A program made the translations under genes and the position numbers. From positions 56,740,501 to 56,804,500 of the forward strand of contig NW_026947496.1 in the NCBI RefSeq assembly GCF_034190915.1: a stretch of DNA of 64,000 nucleotides, given 5' to 3'. Shown here one piece after another: positions 10,801 through 24,639 of this stretch. A model generated the notes under the pieces. That model worked only from the letters and a program-made list of their open reading frames with translations. It made no database searches and was not told the DNA's origin. The first letter of the stretch is position 1, and the number at the start of each line of letters is the position of its first letter. This DNA comes from Cavia porcellus (Eukaryota; Chordata; Mammalia; Rodentia; Caviidae).

Positions 10801-13403
10801 AGAAGTGCCCGTGTAGACATTGCCTGAGGATACTTAAACACTCAGCTCAAATTCACAATTCTGAAAATTGAAGCTCCAAAATGCAAGGCACATGCTGCTT
10901 GGTGACAGCTATTCCTTGACTGTGTCATCTTCAGTAGAATAGCATTGGCAGGAGGACCTCAGGATCAAGATTACAGTGGGATCCAGGAAAGAGAGACACC
11001 TGAGTGAGATTAAGCTGCCAAATTAACTAACCTGACACAGTAAAAACCCAGCACAATCATAGATACATACTTGACATCTGTCTTGTATAAAGACTAGTTC
11101 CTTTTAAAATTAAATTCACATTTAAAATTAATAACAACAACTCTAGACGATACCTTGACTCTTGTTTGGAGCCATTTTTTGACAAATAATAATAAATTTG
11201 AACCTATAAACTCCTCATCTGGTTTTACAGAAGCCAAGACTACGCCAAGTGCCCTATTTGTCTGCAGTGTTAGAGCAGTCACTCCTGCTTCTGTGCTGTA
11301 GCTGGCAGGACTGGGCTTCTGGGCTTCTAATACAGCGAGTTTGTTGCCGGCTCCCCTGTTTAAGCAGTTTTATTACTTGTTATTACAAAATGATCAAATC
11401 TAAATATTCTGAGTTGTCTTTCTTGGTCAGCCCTAACTTACTTATCCAGATGTATATATTGTTATGTGTGTAACCTTCATGATTTTGCTTATATTTTTAA
11501 TGTAGCCCCTACCATATTATATTGTAATGGCCAGTAAGTGTGTTTATTTCTCGCACTGGACAATAAGTTATTTGTGAGGGGACCCTTTTTAGTGAATGTT
11601 TGAATGTCTGACTGACTGGAATTCTACATGTTATGCACTCTCACCAGTAAACTTAAAAGGGAACAAAACAGCCATGGTCCCAGCCATTGTGGAGCTAACA
11701 TTTTGACCAAGGAGTCAGATATTAAATAAAAGGACATGTTCATATGAAGTATCAGTTACTGTGATAAGGGTTAGGGATAGAAAGGATTGTTATTAAATAA
11801 GCATAGTTTCAAAACTGGGTTTTGACTTGGTTAAGTAATTAAATTTGATGATGGGAAAACAATGTGAATTAACCCAGCAGAGAATTGACATACAAGTACA
11901 CGTGACATCATCAGCACATTGTCCTGGACAATGGAAGAAGCCATCAATTCAATTCACCCTTTATCAGTTGCAGTGCATTCTCCTAGGCACTGAATGAGTG
12001 GGCCCTTCCAGAACTGATAGTTAACTTTGAGAATACACAAGCACCATCCCTGAAAACGGCTAAGTTTTCTGCCTGTGGTTCCTTACCCTTACATAGTATT
12101 AATCTTTGGAGAGAAAAATCAGTTCCTAGAGATCAAGGCCACCTTGCTAGACTTTAGGAGATTTCTTATGAGAATAAAGATGCCCTGAGTGTATATAAAA
12201 GAGCAGCACTCTCATGCAACAATTTGGTAAAACAATAGCTGAATTCAGGATGTCGAATTTTAACAATGGGATGTTAATCATTTATTTTTTATCCAGAACC
12301 TACAAATCCCAGCTGCCAATTCCAGGGCCAAAATGAACATGTGGAAAACAGCAGGTATGAAGTGATAAATCTTGTGATTTATATGCCTTGCTTGTTCAAA
12401 GTCTCTCATGATTCATTTCAGCACCATGGAGCAATTGCTCCAGCAAAATATGTCTTTCTCATACCTTCATGCAAGCTACTCATTTACTATTCACTTTGTT
12501 TATCTTTTGGTATAGACTTTGTCAAAACACTTGCCTCTTAAGAACTTCCTCCTGCTAAACACTGCACCTTTGATCACCTGAAAAACATGTGAATGACTTT
12601 AAAAAGTAAGAACAAAGGGAGCTATTTAAAATCTTCCCAACCATTTGATCTCTTTGTTGATTACATTTGTTTGGGGTTTTTTGCCCCCATACCATGTCTT
12701 TATTTCAGGGTGCCAAAGGGTAGGCAAGATATTAAAATTACATATAAACCTTCCCTATGGTGAAGTTTTAAATGCTATGCAATGTTTATTAGCACAAATT
12801 GGTTTCAGTTAATTTCATGGAAAATGTAGCTTGACCTCAAAAGACTTTTTTTAGTCTTTTAGTTATTCATTCATTCATTCATTCATACATTTACTCTACA
12901 ATTATATATTCATTATATTTTAGATACCAGTTAATAATGATATAATGGTGAGCAAATTAGGCATGGTACCTGCAATCATGACCAGGTTATGAAGAGATTA
13001 ACACAGGCTAACACAATACTCTATTTGCCTCTGTTTGTGTCTGTGTTCATAAGTGTTGCACGCATGTGCAAATGCACAAGGGTGATCTGGAGTCGCAATA
13101 AATATTCTTGACTTCCCAAAGTCATGCCACTAAGATCACGGCATTAAAATACGACACTTACGTAGGTGACATGAGTAATCAGAAGCCAGGCACACAAAGA
13201 TCTCAGAAAAACATTTTAATGCAGAGAAGGACCAGTTAAAAGGCCCGGTACAAAAATGAGTTTGGCATGTTTAAGAAGCCAAAAGAAATCCAAGGCAGAT
13301 GAAACAGAAAGACAGTTATAAAATTTGAAACAAACCAAAGGTAGAAACATGGGCAGGCACTAGATCAGGCAGTTTGTTTCTATCAGGAGTTCTTTTTTTC
13401 AGT
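10801..13403. other. Unique DNA with two possible ancient-repeat scraps and an (ATTC)n run
   Basis: No gene. At 11640-11800 ('ccattgtggagctaacattt') and 12940-13010 ('ggtacctgcaatcatgacc') there are scraps resembling the same ancient L2/L3-class repeat as at 1.0-1.5 kb. A short (ATTC)n microsatellite lies at about 12864-12887. Confidence 0.45.
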
Positions 13404-13665
13404 TGCTGTTATAGTTTCATTTTAAAATATTCCCAGTCTCCATTTTGGAGATGAATTTTTTTTTAGATTAATTGATAGAATATACTTTTTAATTAAAAAA
13501 TTAAAGAATGAGATTAAGATAAAAAAGGACATAACAATATAATAACAGGTCAGAACAGAACAATTTAAGCAACATAGTGTTTGGAATACGGGCTGGGGAT
13601 TTAGCTCAGCAGCATAAGCACCTGCCTTGTAAGCCCATGGTCTTGAGTTCAATCCCTGGTACCGA

Positions 13666-13705
<40 letters not shown>

Positions 13706-14043
13706 TTTTGGAACGTGATTGAATCATGGGGTCTTTATACTAGTGGATTAATTCACATAGCTTAATTTCTGTAGGGTGGCAGAGCCTTGTTGAAAGACCT
13801 GAGTCTCTTTGGCATGCCTTTGGAAGGAGTGTCTTCCTCTCTGATTCCTCCCTGATGTCTGCTCTCTGGCTACCATGAAGTGACAGCTTCATCTGCCATG
13901 CCCCTCCACCATGCTCTTTCTGCCTTGAATCCAGCCATTGATTAAGTCCCTTAAATACTGAGCTAAATCAAATCTCTCCATCTTTAAATTGCAGGGGTTG
14001 GGTATCATGTCCCAGTGATATGGAAAGATGACTAATAGAGGTA
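13404..14043 (+). mobile_element. MaLR LTR interrupted by an ID SINE
   Basis: The left part starts 'tgttatagtttcattttaa' at about 13404. The right part resumes after the ID element with 'gtgattgaatcatggggtc', 'ctctctggctaccatgaag', 'actgagctaaatcaaatct' and ends 'gatgactaatagag'. The two halves together give the usual LTR order, so the ID landed inside a pre-existing LTR. Confidence 0.65.
13590..13703 (+). mobile_element. ID-type SINE (tRNA-derived), sense, with 38-bp A tail
   Basis: The head 'gggctggggatttagctcag' contains the polymerase III box A. Box B-like sequence is 'tgagttcaatccctggtacc'. A pure A tract follows at 13666-13703. A short direct repeat, 'tttggaa', lies immediately on both sides and is a likely (eroded) target duplication. 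Reverse translation of the A tract creates a spurious poly-Phe/poly-Lys open frame on each strand. Confidence 0.9.
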
Positions 14044-15879
14044 CTAAAAGTTTAAGGATTCTATAGATCCACAAAGCCCCTGTTATTTAGAGTAGCATTT
14101 TGTTTGTGTATCTGTACATTTTCAAAGTAGTCTGATCTAAGAAATTCTAAGAAATAAAACCTGGTGACTTAGGATTTTAATCAAATCTATGAACTGGTGT
14201 AATGTGGTTTTAATAAAAATTATATGAGGACATAAAGATACATGTTTGGCTGTTTCAAAGTTTTTTGATACCTTACATCAATGTTCCTAAAATCTTGGTA
14301 TTTCTGAATTTCAAGCCTAAGTGTTTCAGGTAGTGAAACCTACTTACTGACTGAGGTTTTGTCCTTTTTTGGCAGAGAAATGGAAGCACGTCATTAACAC
14401 AAGCCAAAATTCATAGTTTAGCTTTTCTGAGAAGGTTAAATTTGGATGCAAGTTGTTTTCTTCTTGAATTCTACATCAAGGGAACACGGCCTGAGATGGG
14501 TAAACTAGATAATTTTTAGTCCTTGATAATAACAAAAAGCTGTAAAACTCTTTCCTCACCCTTTGTCACCAGTGTTTGATAACTGCTTTGTGACAACGGG
14601 AGCAGATATATGATACTGTACTCAATACTGCAAACAGATGATGAATGATAACATGTACAGTTTAGAAGAAAAATGGCCCAATTTCAAGTGTCCTTTCTGG
14701 AAGTTCTATGACTGTTGTGGGAAAACTTGCTAAAAATACTAAGGCAGTAGGGACAAGAATACCAGAATAAAATATAGTGGTCTCCATCCCTTTTCTGTCA
14801 TGTTCTTAAGGATACTATTTAACATTCATCATTTTGACAAACCCAACCTATTTATTAAATAAAACTTATGATCATTAAATAGCTTCCCCAGTGCTGTGTC
14901 CATGAATACCGAATTCTGAGGAAGTTTATAATGTAAATCAAAATGCTGAAAAGTACCATTTTAAATGTGATAAATGCATCTGTCTGCTTCATTTCATAAC
15001 TTTGCTGAAATGACCTGACATATGAATAAATATTTATATCAAATTTTATACTTAAAAAAGACTGCTTGAAAATGTTATGTTGTGGCTACTTATGAATATT
15101 TTCTTTATGATTATCTGTTGGTCTCTAGTAGAGAGCACATTTTAAATACACTGGATCTGGTATACAATAATTATATACTATACTGATACATTAGTCACCC
15201 TATAGCTGATAGAAAGGGACAAGTTCAAAAAACTTCTCTTTGTCTACATATTCTTAAATGATTAATTTAAATTCCCCATTAGAGTAGTTTAGATGTGAAG
15301 CATTCCAACCACTGTGGTTATGGCTGACCATGAATGCTGTCTTCCTGTTAGATTTTGGATAGTTAAACTAAATATTTTCTACAGTTTATATAATACTGAA
15401 CAGATCTGTGTGTTTAGGGATATAGAGCAGTAGGATTGTGCAAAAGAAAAAGACGGAAGGTGAAGTAGGAGTGAAGGGGCTGAGAACTATCAAAAAAGAC
15501 CATAAATATCGGAGGATGCAGTTAGAACTTTATCTTTATGTGATGAGGATCCACTGAGAATTTTAATCAGAGGAATAATGAAAATTGACTTTTCAGATTG
15601 ATATGTCCAGCCAGTCAGCAAGATAGGCTTGCAAAAGTGTGTGCCTTTTCTTTTGCAATGCCAATATAGGACCTGCAAAAATTGCTTTCAGCAAAAGCAG
15701 GAATCTGTTCTTTCCTTGATTCTGTGTTAGATATGTGACTTCCTTTGATGACACTGCATAAATACTGCTGCTAAAAGGCCTAGAAGTCTCCTGGATGCTT
15801 TTTTGGAAGTGAGCTGCCATGCTGTAAGGAAGTAGATGCAATCCTGTACTACATGGTAAACTGCAAAATGAGGCAGAGG
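14044..15879. other. Unique AT-rich DNA
   Basis: About 1.8 kb with no gene or repeat that I can identify. Confidence 0.5.
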
Positions 15880-16222
15880 AAGATAGGTATGATTTTCTCT
15901 AGATGCTCCCCCAAAGCCTCATGTGATCTCAGGTGGGGATTCGGGGAGGTGATTGGATTATGGGGCATGATAGCTAACATGCTATTTGAAGGTAGGCTGT
16001 GGGTTGAAGAGGCAGACTGGTGGGCATGATCCAGGAGGGTACAGTTCCTTTCCCAGTTCTTACCTGCTATGAGGTGAGCAGTCATTACTATGCCCTTCTG
16101 CCATATTAGCCTGCCCTGGATCCCGCTGACCATGAACTGACATGTGAGCCAAAATAAGTCTCTATTCTTTTAAATTAGAGATGTTGGGCATTGTGTCTCA
16201 CAAAGAAGAAAGTAACTAAATT
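15880..16222 (+). mobile_element. MaLR (ERVL) LTR, sense
   Basis: Has 'gctcccccaaagcctcatg', 'ggattatggggcatgata', 'ctatgaggtgagcagtc', 'gaccatgaactgacatgtg', the signal-like 'gccaaaataagtctct' and terminal 'gaaagtaactaaa'. The minus-strand 94-codon frame here is noise. Confidence 0.75.
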
Positions 16223-17035
16223 GCAAATTTGAGGAACACACTGATATAGAGAGTAGAACATAAATTCTGTTCTCCACAAGAAAAGTCTGAGGCTCATAGA
16301 CCTGTTCGGGGCTTTCTTGGTCCCTCGCTGCCCAGTTATGTCAGCTGAGTGAAGCCACACAAGTGACCCCAGAAGACCAGCAAAGAAATCAATCAGCACA
16401 CAAAATTAATCTTGAAAAATGATGACTCATTGCTTTTGAGACATTAAGTTGAGAGGGGATTTATTGCACAGCATTAGGAAACCAAAATAGCCTCTCATAA
16501 AGTATTCTCACAGTCAAACTCAGGAAAGACTGAATTGGAGATATGGGAGCCAATTAAAGTTATATCTCAAGAAGTTTCATCTGGCATAAGAACATGGCTT
16601 GGGAAAAAGGATGAGGGCTTTATGTATGCTCAGCTTTCCTCCTCTCACCAAAGAAAGCATGGGTACAATAGGGTTACAGTTTTGGGTCTGCAAGTCACAA
16701 ACAACTGGGCTTCCAACTTGGAACCCTCATTTACAAGCTCTTATTCCTGAGAACAGAGAGCTAATAATAGTCCCCAGATATGAAATGCACTAAGAAGATT
16801 AAATGAGGGAGCAAGTGAAATTACTGGGCACAGCGACAAACACATTCTATGTTCGCATGACGAATGTTTGGTGACACTCCCAATTCTTCCCTTTCTCTAA
16901 TGCCTCCACGTACCTGCTGTGTTTTTCCTTCAGTACCTCCAGGAGGCATGTCAGAGATTAAAAATCTATAGAAAATAGAAAAAAAAATCTTGACTTTGAG
17001 TTTTAAAGCTTGAGGAATTTGTATTTCAAAAAACC
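16223..17035. other. Unique DNA
   Basis: No gene or clear repeat. Overlapping short frames in several phases show no coding signature. Confidence 0.5.
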
Positions 17036-17670
17036 TTGGAAACAACCTAAATGTCCATTAAATGAAGAATGAATAAAAAAGATGTGGTATTTTTATGCAA
17101 CGGAGTACTACTCAGCTATAAATAAGGACTGCATTGAGGCTTTTATTCATAAATGGATGAGAGTTGAGACCATGCTCAGAAGTGAAATAAAACAGACTCA
17201 TCTGTATAAATGCTATAATATCTCCCTAGTATAAAAAAACCTAAATAGTAAATAAGGTCTTCAATAGATATTGTGAGTAAGAACTACCCCAAGGGGAAAA
17301 ATAATTAGGATATGAGAAAGGAGAAAAAGAAAGGAAATAGGTATAAATTTGTTTATATACACATAAAGTAGCTAAGATGATAATACTACTAAATATTTTG
17401 GTTCTTGGGAAAGAACAGTTAATTCTTATATGATTAGATCAATTTTATGTCAATATCTGGTAATCTAAGCAACTCTTTTGATGATCACAATATGCAATAT
17501 TACAATCATTGTTAAATTCAGATCATATTGGTTTGAAAGTGCATACTGTTATTGTTTTGAGTCTTTTGCTGTTCTTGTAGTTGTTTATGTCTCTTTGTTT
17601 TTCTTTTTCAGTTTCTTTCTCTTTCATATGAAAAAATTAAATGTAACTAAAAACAAAACAAAACAAAAAG
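17036..17670 (+). mobile_element. 5'-truncated L1, ORF2 C-terminus plus 3' UTR
   Basis: Starts inside the end of L1 ORF2 ('ggaaacaacctaaatgtcc', 'ggtatttttatgcaacgg', 'tactactcagctataaata'), runs through a diverged 3' UTR and ends in an A-rich tail at 17640-17670. The same path can be followed in the L1 at 50.4-51.0 kb, which confirms the orientation. Only about 0.6 kb is left, so it is a dead insertion truncated at the 5' end. Confidence 0.85.
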
Positions 17671-18274
17671 ACCTTGCCCTGAGGTCCCTCCTCTGATGCT
17701 GAAGGCACTTGCCAACGCAGTTGCTTCACTTTCTTAGACCGCAAGGCTCTGACAGGGAATCAGGAAGATGGCTTAGATGAGTGTCCGGCCTTGAATATGG
17801 GGCCCTTCTTTGTCCTTAGCATCTCCTGCTTCAGGGAGGCTAACTCCTAGGTGTGAGTGGAGTAAACATGAGAACCTGGGTAAGTCTGAGGGAGCTCAAA
17901 GCCCAGCACTTTCATGTCTCCATAATTTTGGGGAAAAGCAGTGAGAGCTCCAGGTTTCTTGGTGTCCTCAGCTTTGTTTCTATCATTTACAACTGGGAAA
18001 GGTTTGAATGGGCAGTCAAGAATTAGCAGGCATCCTGACTAGCAGATTCTTCTGGGTATCTTTGCCTTTCATTGTCTTTCAGCTATTTTATAGATCTGTA
18101 AGTTGCAGCATCCTGGTAGTAAGGCAAATAATTCTTATCCATAGAAATAAAAATTATACCCAAACTCACTTTACCTTTCCTGATGGACTCTAAGTATTCC
18201 TGTCCTTTTGACTTTTCCATAGAACTAGCTGTAACATGTTTATTTTATATTTCAATAGGGTATTCCTTATATCT
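17671..18274. other. Unique DNA
   Basis: No gene or repeat recognised. Confidence 0.5.
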
Positions 18275-18668
18275 CCATTAGTATGCTAGCATTGTCACAA
18301 TAAGCTATCACAAACTAGGTGGCTAAAGAGACACAAACTGATTTTGTCGATTATGGAATTAGAAGTCTGAGAACAAGGCTTTGGCAGGACTGATTTCTCC
18401 TGAGGGCTGTCTCCTTGGCATATAGGTGGCTACCTTGTCCCCCTTGCCTTCACACAGTCTTCCCCCTGTGCATTTTCTTTGTCTTAATCTCTCTTTCTTA
18501 TGAGAACACCAATCAGATTTAATTAAGGACCAGTGACAAGAGCTCATTTTACCTTAATTATTGTATTAAAACTCTGTCTCTAAATACTGTAGCCACAGTC
18601 TTAAATATTGTGGGTTAGGACTTCAATTTACATATTTGAGATAGGGACAAACACAATTTATCCTATAA
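18275..18668 (-). mobile_element. MaLR/MLT1-like LTR, antisense
   Basis: Read on the plus strand it gives the reverse complement of a MaLR LTR: 'gctatcacaaactaggtgg' (reverse of the conserved 3' end), 'ctcctgagggctgtctcct', 'tcttatgagaacaccaatc' and 'gtgggttaggacttcaatt'. A second antisense copy with matching landmarks lies at 62.64 kb. Confidence 0.7.
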
Positions 18669-20640
18669 GAACATTTAAAAAATTATTTTTCAATTGGAAG
18701 TTGTTTTTTAATGGAACTTTGCAATTGACAACTGTCCAAAGAGGCCGCTAGAGTACTCTTAACAGGGCTGACATCAGAAGTAAATAGCATAGAAATCTTT
18801 TCTACCACATGCACAGAATACTTCTCCCCTATCAGTCCTGCGTGCTTTAAGGTGAAAGTCTTATTATTATTTCTAGCATACTTATACAATTTTATTTTCA
18901 TATTTAGACAGCTATCAGGGGATGAGTATAAAATTTTTTTCATAGGCCCACCATCCCTGAACTATGACATTTATATGCATATTTTCAAAAGAGTACAGAA
19001 TTAAGAAAACTGTGCTGGGCAAAATTAAAGATACACTAATATTCCAAAGAGTTCTATGAAAGTAATCAAGGTTTAGAGGTCCACAAGTCCAGCATCCAGC
19101 TTTACCGTGGGCAGGTCAAACATGACTCCCCTGCCCAGATGCCCTATCATTGCCGTGGGGGTGAATTGAGTTGGAAATATTAGCAAGGGCAAGGTAAAAG
19201 GATAACACAGGTAAAAAAATCAAAGACACTAATAAATTCTAAATTCTGTTGGTAAACTCTGGTACACAGGAACAAGTCTGGCTTTTAGAAACTGGAAATT
19301 TCTGACAGTGTGGTAAGCATACATGGGAATCTGGGAGAAAAATCGCCCTTTGGTTCACATGACTGTGTGAATACGAATAAGTCTTCTTTCTGGAATCACC
19401 TATGCGTTTTCTGCCTGCTTTTCTACCCATGTTTAGAATGAGAGTACTCAAGAGACTAAGGTCTGGTCTTTGTTGCAGATGGTTACATCTCTAGAACAAA
19501 GTGAAAATTTGGAACTTGCCGGCTGTTCAATGTAGTATTGAATGGAATGAATGAAACTCATTTAACCTCTTTGCATTTTACTTTTCCTGTAATTAAAATA
19601 AGAATTAGGAAAACAAAATTAACTGCCAAGTGTTCTTATAAGATACAAATGTTAGAAGCTTCAAGAAGTTCCCAGACACAAGAGAAAGCCAACAGAAATT
19701 TTCTACCCGAATGTTCCCCCAGACTCTATGAAAACTGATTGCAGCCTTTGGCCACTGGTCTACCAAAGAGTGCCATAGGCTTTGTTCCTACTTTAAGTTC
19801 TAACTCTGGTGCCATTATAGTTACACATCATGTACAATTAGCCTGCTTCTTTTCTAATGATGAGCAAGAAAAAATTATCTAAAATTACTCTTCACTCAAG
19901 CATGTGCCCTAGAACCTCTCATGACAGTCACCTTCATAATCTACTAACAAACATTTGTTGAATGAAGAAATGAACCAGTGATGACTTTCTTTCACGAAGT
20001 TTTTATTCCTTTCCCTCTCTATTAACATTCTTGAAACTTCATTTTTCAAACAGTAGATTTCTGCCATAATCACAGATATTAACTTCATTTTCAGTGTGGC
20101 TGAAGGATGCTTCCAGATTCTGAAAAGGGCTTACTGGCCAAATGGAACGTTCAGATATATGACGATTTGCCAAAACCTTAACATGTCTAGGAAATTTCTA
20201 AGCTAGCCATTGGGGGGACCTCCACAAAGTGCCAGTATTTATTCGACGGTTGCTGGTTGGCTCACATCAGTGTCAGTTGTCAGGAGTGAGACCTGAGAAC
20301 TTTCTTCTCTCTTACCTAACATGTTCTGAAGGCTCGTACCTGACAGTTTTAGCCACCGAAGAAGGGCCCAACAATGAACAGAAAAGTGGAAAATTGCCTA
20401 AAGCAGTAATAATCCTTGGGTGAAATCTCTTTCCCCTTCTTTTTAATTGTCTCTGTGGTACAAGGACCAAGAGAACCAGCTAAATTGTTACTCTGTGAAC
20501 ACAGTGTTGTGTATGGAGACTAATCTGGACTATGGTCAGTTTTATGACCCTCATTCCTATTTCTCTGCCCTCTTTTACCACATATGTACAACATGGGAAG
20601 TCAAAATACGTGAAATAGTACCTTGATGAAGAGAGGGAGA

Positions 20641-20643
<3 letters not shown>
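18669..20643. other. Unique DNA
   Basis: About 2 kb without gene or named repeat. The 86-codon minus-strand frame at 18683-18943 has no recognisable homology. Confidence 0.5.
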
Positions 20644-20701
<58 letters not shown>

Positions 20702-20759
20702 AAGAGAAGAGAAGAGAAGAGAAGAGAAGAGAAGAGAAGAGAAGAGAAGAGAAGAGAAG
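20644..20759 (+). repeat. Compound purine microsatellite (GA)n then (GAAGA)n
   Basis: A pure GA run of about 54 bases passes directly into about 12 units of the pentamer GAAGA. All 116 bases are purine on the plus strand. Four long open frames (Arg/Glu or Ser/Leu repeats) arise from it and are artefacts. Confidence 0.97.
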
Positions 20760-23700
20760 GAGAATCTCTGCCTCCCAACACGAAGCACCTTCACAAAATT
20801 CAAGGTCTTTTTTGTTTTAATTAACTATTTCCTTTGCTTTAGAATCACCCTCAGGAGGAACTTAAAAACTTCAGACTTCAGCATGAACAGATTCCCCTGA
20901 AGGCTCTTATGCCATTTTTCATTTGGCACCATCCACAGTCATACTCTCTAAAGTGTTTAGCATGGATTTTTTTTTAAAGTAAAAGCATCCCCAAAGGCAG
21001 CCCCTGCACCCACACACAGTTCACATTTTTTCTCTTTAAAAGCATTAGGGCTGGAACTGATTGCCAGCAGGGACTGGTGTTGCTTGAACTATTCCCTAGG
21101 AACAAGAAGAGGATCTTTGGAAATTGTGTTAACTCTTTTAGGTGACACATCAACACCGACCTTCATGCCATGGTGCGAGCTTAATCAGATGTCAGTGTTT
21201 ACAGGTAGCATGGAGGTTTGAAAAGGTCACAGGATATTTAAACTTTCTGATTGTGTTATTCTCAGTGACATTTGAGACCCAGTTCATTATTTTTCTTCTG
21301 AAATTATTTCGATATTTTATGAGAAAGTTTCTTCATCAAGGAAGAAAGGCTTTTGCTTTTGGATTGGATTTTGGTGGCAGATAATGAAGTAAGAAAGCAT
21401 TTTGAATATTTTGAAATTTTAGGAGGCATTGGGAGTGCTCCGTGCATTCTGTATCCACGGATTCAATCAACTCCAGATGGAAAATGTTGTCTAAAATTTG
21501 CTTCTGTACTGAACATGAACATTTTTCCCTTGTCATTATTCTCTAAACAACAGAGTATAACAATGATTCACATAACATTTACTTTGTATTAGGCATGAAA
21601 AGTAATCTAGGAATGATTTAAAATACATGAATTATGTGTGTAGCTTCTATGCAAATATTACACATTGAAAATCAAATAGTCGAGCATACACATATTCTCG
21701 TTCTTTGGGAGAGGGCCTGAAATCACCACAGGATAGCTATATGTATTTGGTCTTAAGACTGGGTCAAATTAAGTCCTGAGCCCTGTCAAACATATTATTG
21801 AAGAATTCTTAAGAATAGGCTACCTGGAGAGTCTCCAGTCATCTCTGAAAATGATCACAAGAGCTTTAGAATACATAAGTAACTCAGTTGAGCAGTAGAA
21901 AGAAGCAGAATTGTGTTTAAGGGAATTGTGTGCATGTGTGTGTAAGGGGTTCAGGCATATTGAGATTTTGTTTTACTCAAATATATTAAGACACTCAGAT
22001 GTGTAAATGACAGTCATGAAAGAAGATAATTCACATTCTCTAAAAACAGAAAGCATGCCGCATCACAGAGACAAGCAGAATAGATTAACTGGGGACAGCA
22101 GATTCAGAGGCAGAGCAAACGAAGCAGGAGAAATGTCAACAAAGGTCTTTATTGCATTTACCACAAAAACAGGAGAACCTGGACAACAACCCATAAATTA
22201 GCCGGTTTGCATAGCTTCTGCAGGCTCTGAAGAACAGGGAGGGACTGCTCTTCACTGGCTGATGTCTGGCCCTGGGCTGATTACGGCTGGTAGATAGTGG
22301 TCCTAAGTGTGAGGAGTCTGGACTGGGTGATCTGAACACTAATGTCATACTTAAACATAAGTCATTATATCGCATCTGAACATAGATTTCTGTAATGCTA
22401 ATAATTTTTATCCTCTATCACAGAAAAATATTATGTAAACAGAGATATCACTTTTATGTAAGTGCTGTATTTTCCACTATGCCCTAAATATATCAACATT
22501 CTCTGTTCAACTTGATTCTTCTACACTGTTGTTAGCATATTTTTCACATAGTTATTAATGAGAGGTGTTTTTTTGTTTTGTTTTACAGAACTTTAAAGTA
22601 GAAGAAATTAACACCTGAGGGGTAGATTCACTGGAGTTCATGAAGCCCTAAGATGTCCAAAAACATAGTATATTATTATACATATATGGAAAGTATATGT
22701 ATCTGTGTATGTGCCTCTGTGTGTATTTGTAGTTTTTATTCCATGCTTATCAAACAACTTCAGATTTTCATTTTATTGCATCCATTCCTTGGTCAACCTA
22801 AAATCCAGGTGCCACCTTTAGCACATGGAATATTTGTGGGACCATTAAGAATCTCTGCCTTTCAGTGAACAAGGGGTGGACATCTGATTCAAGCTAATGT
22901 AAACTTTCTCTCCCAGAAAGCTGAATTACGGATGGAGTGATAAAAGAAGGAAGGACTATTGACACTAATTCATGCCCCAAAACAACAACCATTAGCTCAC
23001 TGCCTGATTCCTATAGTTGCTTTGGGTTTTGTTCTATGTAAAGTTCAACTCTTCTTTAATTTCTCCGTATGAGCTTCCCCAGATGATTGCATTAAGATCA
23101 TATTTAACATATGCTAGTTAGAATTGATTTCTATTGCTAGAGCAAAAAAACCCAAAAAATCAGTGAAGCAATTTTCGCATAGTAGAAAAAATGCTGGTGA
23201 TTTGGAGTTTTCAACAGTTTCTATTTTATGGTGATTCAACAAAGTTTTCTTTTGATTTTGATTTTGCATCCTCTCAAAGGAAAAATGTTAAATGATCACA
23301 CAAATACCCAGATTTTAGTTTTCTGTAACTGCTACATTTTCTACTCCTTAGTAATAAATTACTATTCCCTGTTCTGAGATTTCTGCACTAAAGTTAGCAT
23401 GTTCACTCACGGTTATTGTCTCTGAAATCTCCGTGGAAGGCTGGACCCAGTCCCTGACCTTTAGATGCCATTGCTAGCTAAAGACCAATACCAGATACAG
23501 GCTCTCATCAACCTCTACTGATTTTCCGAGGTCTCAATGACACTTCAGGGACTGAAGCAGAAAGGTTAACACAAAATTACTTTCTGGACCTTGTGGTTAT
23601 AGTAACAAGAGGAGAGCTATGGCAATGCTGCGTGATAGATGCCTGAACATTTATTTACTATATTTTGATACTATAGCAATTTAAGCCTTTTTAATCAGAC

Positions 23701-24639
23701 CTTTCTCACCTACCAGCCTGCATGGATTTGTTCTCAAGGGTGTATGAGTAGGTGTGCTCATGATCTAGACTTTCATGCAATCTCTATGTACTCTGGTCAG
23801 ACATTAGTTGGTTCAGGTCTTGAGGTAGAGTAGTCTTGACAGCTTGAATATTTTAAGAAATGGAAAGACAGCTAAGGGCTTTAGGAGGTATACTCAGTGC
23901 ACTGAACTCTGCTCTTTCATCACTTCTTCAAAAAGAGGATATTTTCTCACATACAAGGACATTCGGGAGGCAGTGGAATGACTGGGAGACATCTTGCCTC
24001 TTGAAGAAATAATAGGTCATTGTTAATTCAAGATAAAATATCTTTTTCAAAACATGGTTTTGAAAGATGAGTGAAAATATACTAAAAACAGATATTATCA
24101 GAAGACTTGTAGTCTCAGGAAAAGAGAATGATTCGATTTCCCTTTAATCTACTATGTGATGTTTATTAATGACACATAGCAATGGAACTGTGAATCTAGA
24201 AAATCTCATGTTAGGTGAGGTAAACAGAGTCTTCAGAGATGTGACCACACCAGTGACAGTATTTGGGGTTTGACTCTGTGACATTGGCTTCCTGCCTAGG
24301 AAACAGATTTCAAGGTATTTTTGCACCAATCAAGAAGATTTAATTTAAGCATAATTAGTGTCACACAAAACTGGGAAAGCCTTTCATCTAACTCATCAAG
24401 CTCATAAACACGTCAGTCCCAGCATGCCACAACTAAAAAAAGTTAAAGAATGACTGTTACTCTGAGTTCTGGCCCACAGCTGTCCAATTGAAATCAGAAT
24501 ACACTGCTGTACTCTACCATTTCCTCTCAACTTTTGTTCTCTTTCTCTTACACTGGAGAGGCAATCATGTTCTGTGGATGAACAATAGAATTCAAAATTT
24601 TTTAACATACTAGTTATTAAGGATTTCAAAGGTTCCAAA
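20760..24639. other. 3.9 kb of unique AT-rich DNA
   Basis: No gene, RNA gene or confident repeat. Frames at 21142, 21353, 22136 and 22653 are short, overlap each other in different phases and lack any domain. Confidence 0.45.

Noticed and set aside
13590..13665. tRNA-like head with box A and box B
   Set aside because: Not a tRNA gene: it has an A tail, a flanking short repeat and relatives elsewhere in the window, so it is an ID SINE.
13422..13765. Poly-Phe and poly-Lys frames on opposite strands
   Set aside because: They read through the A tail of an ID SINE.
17478..17696. 72-codon frame with a Phe-rich segment
   Set aside because: It lies in the 3' UTR of a truncated L1.
20480..20824. 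Long Ser/Leu and Arg/Glu open frames on both strands
   Set aside because: They are translations of the GA/GAAGA satellite, with no unique sequence of coding character.
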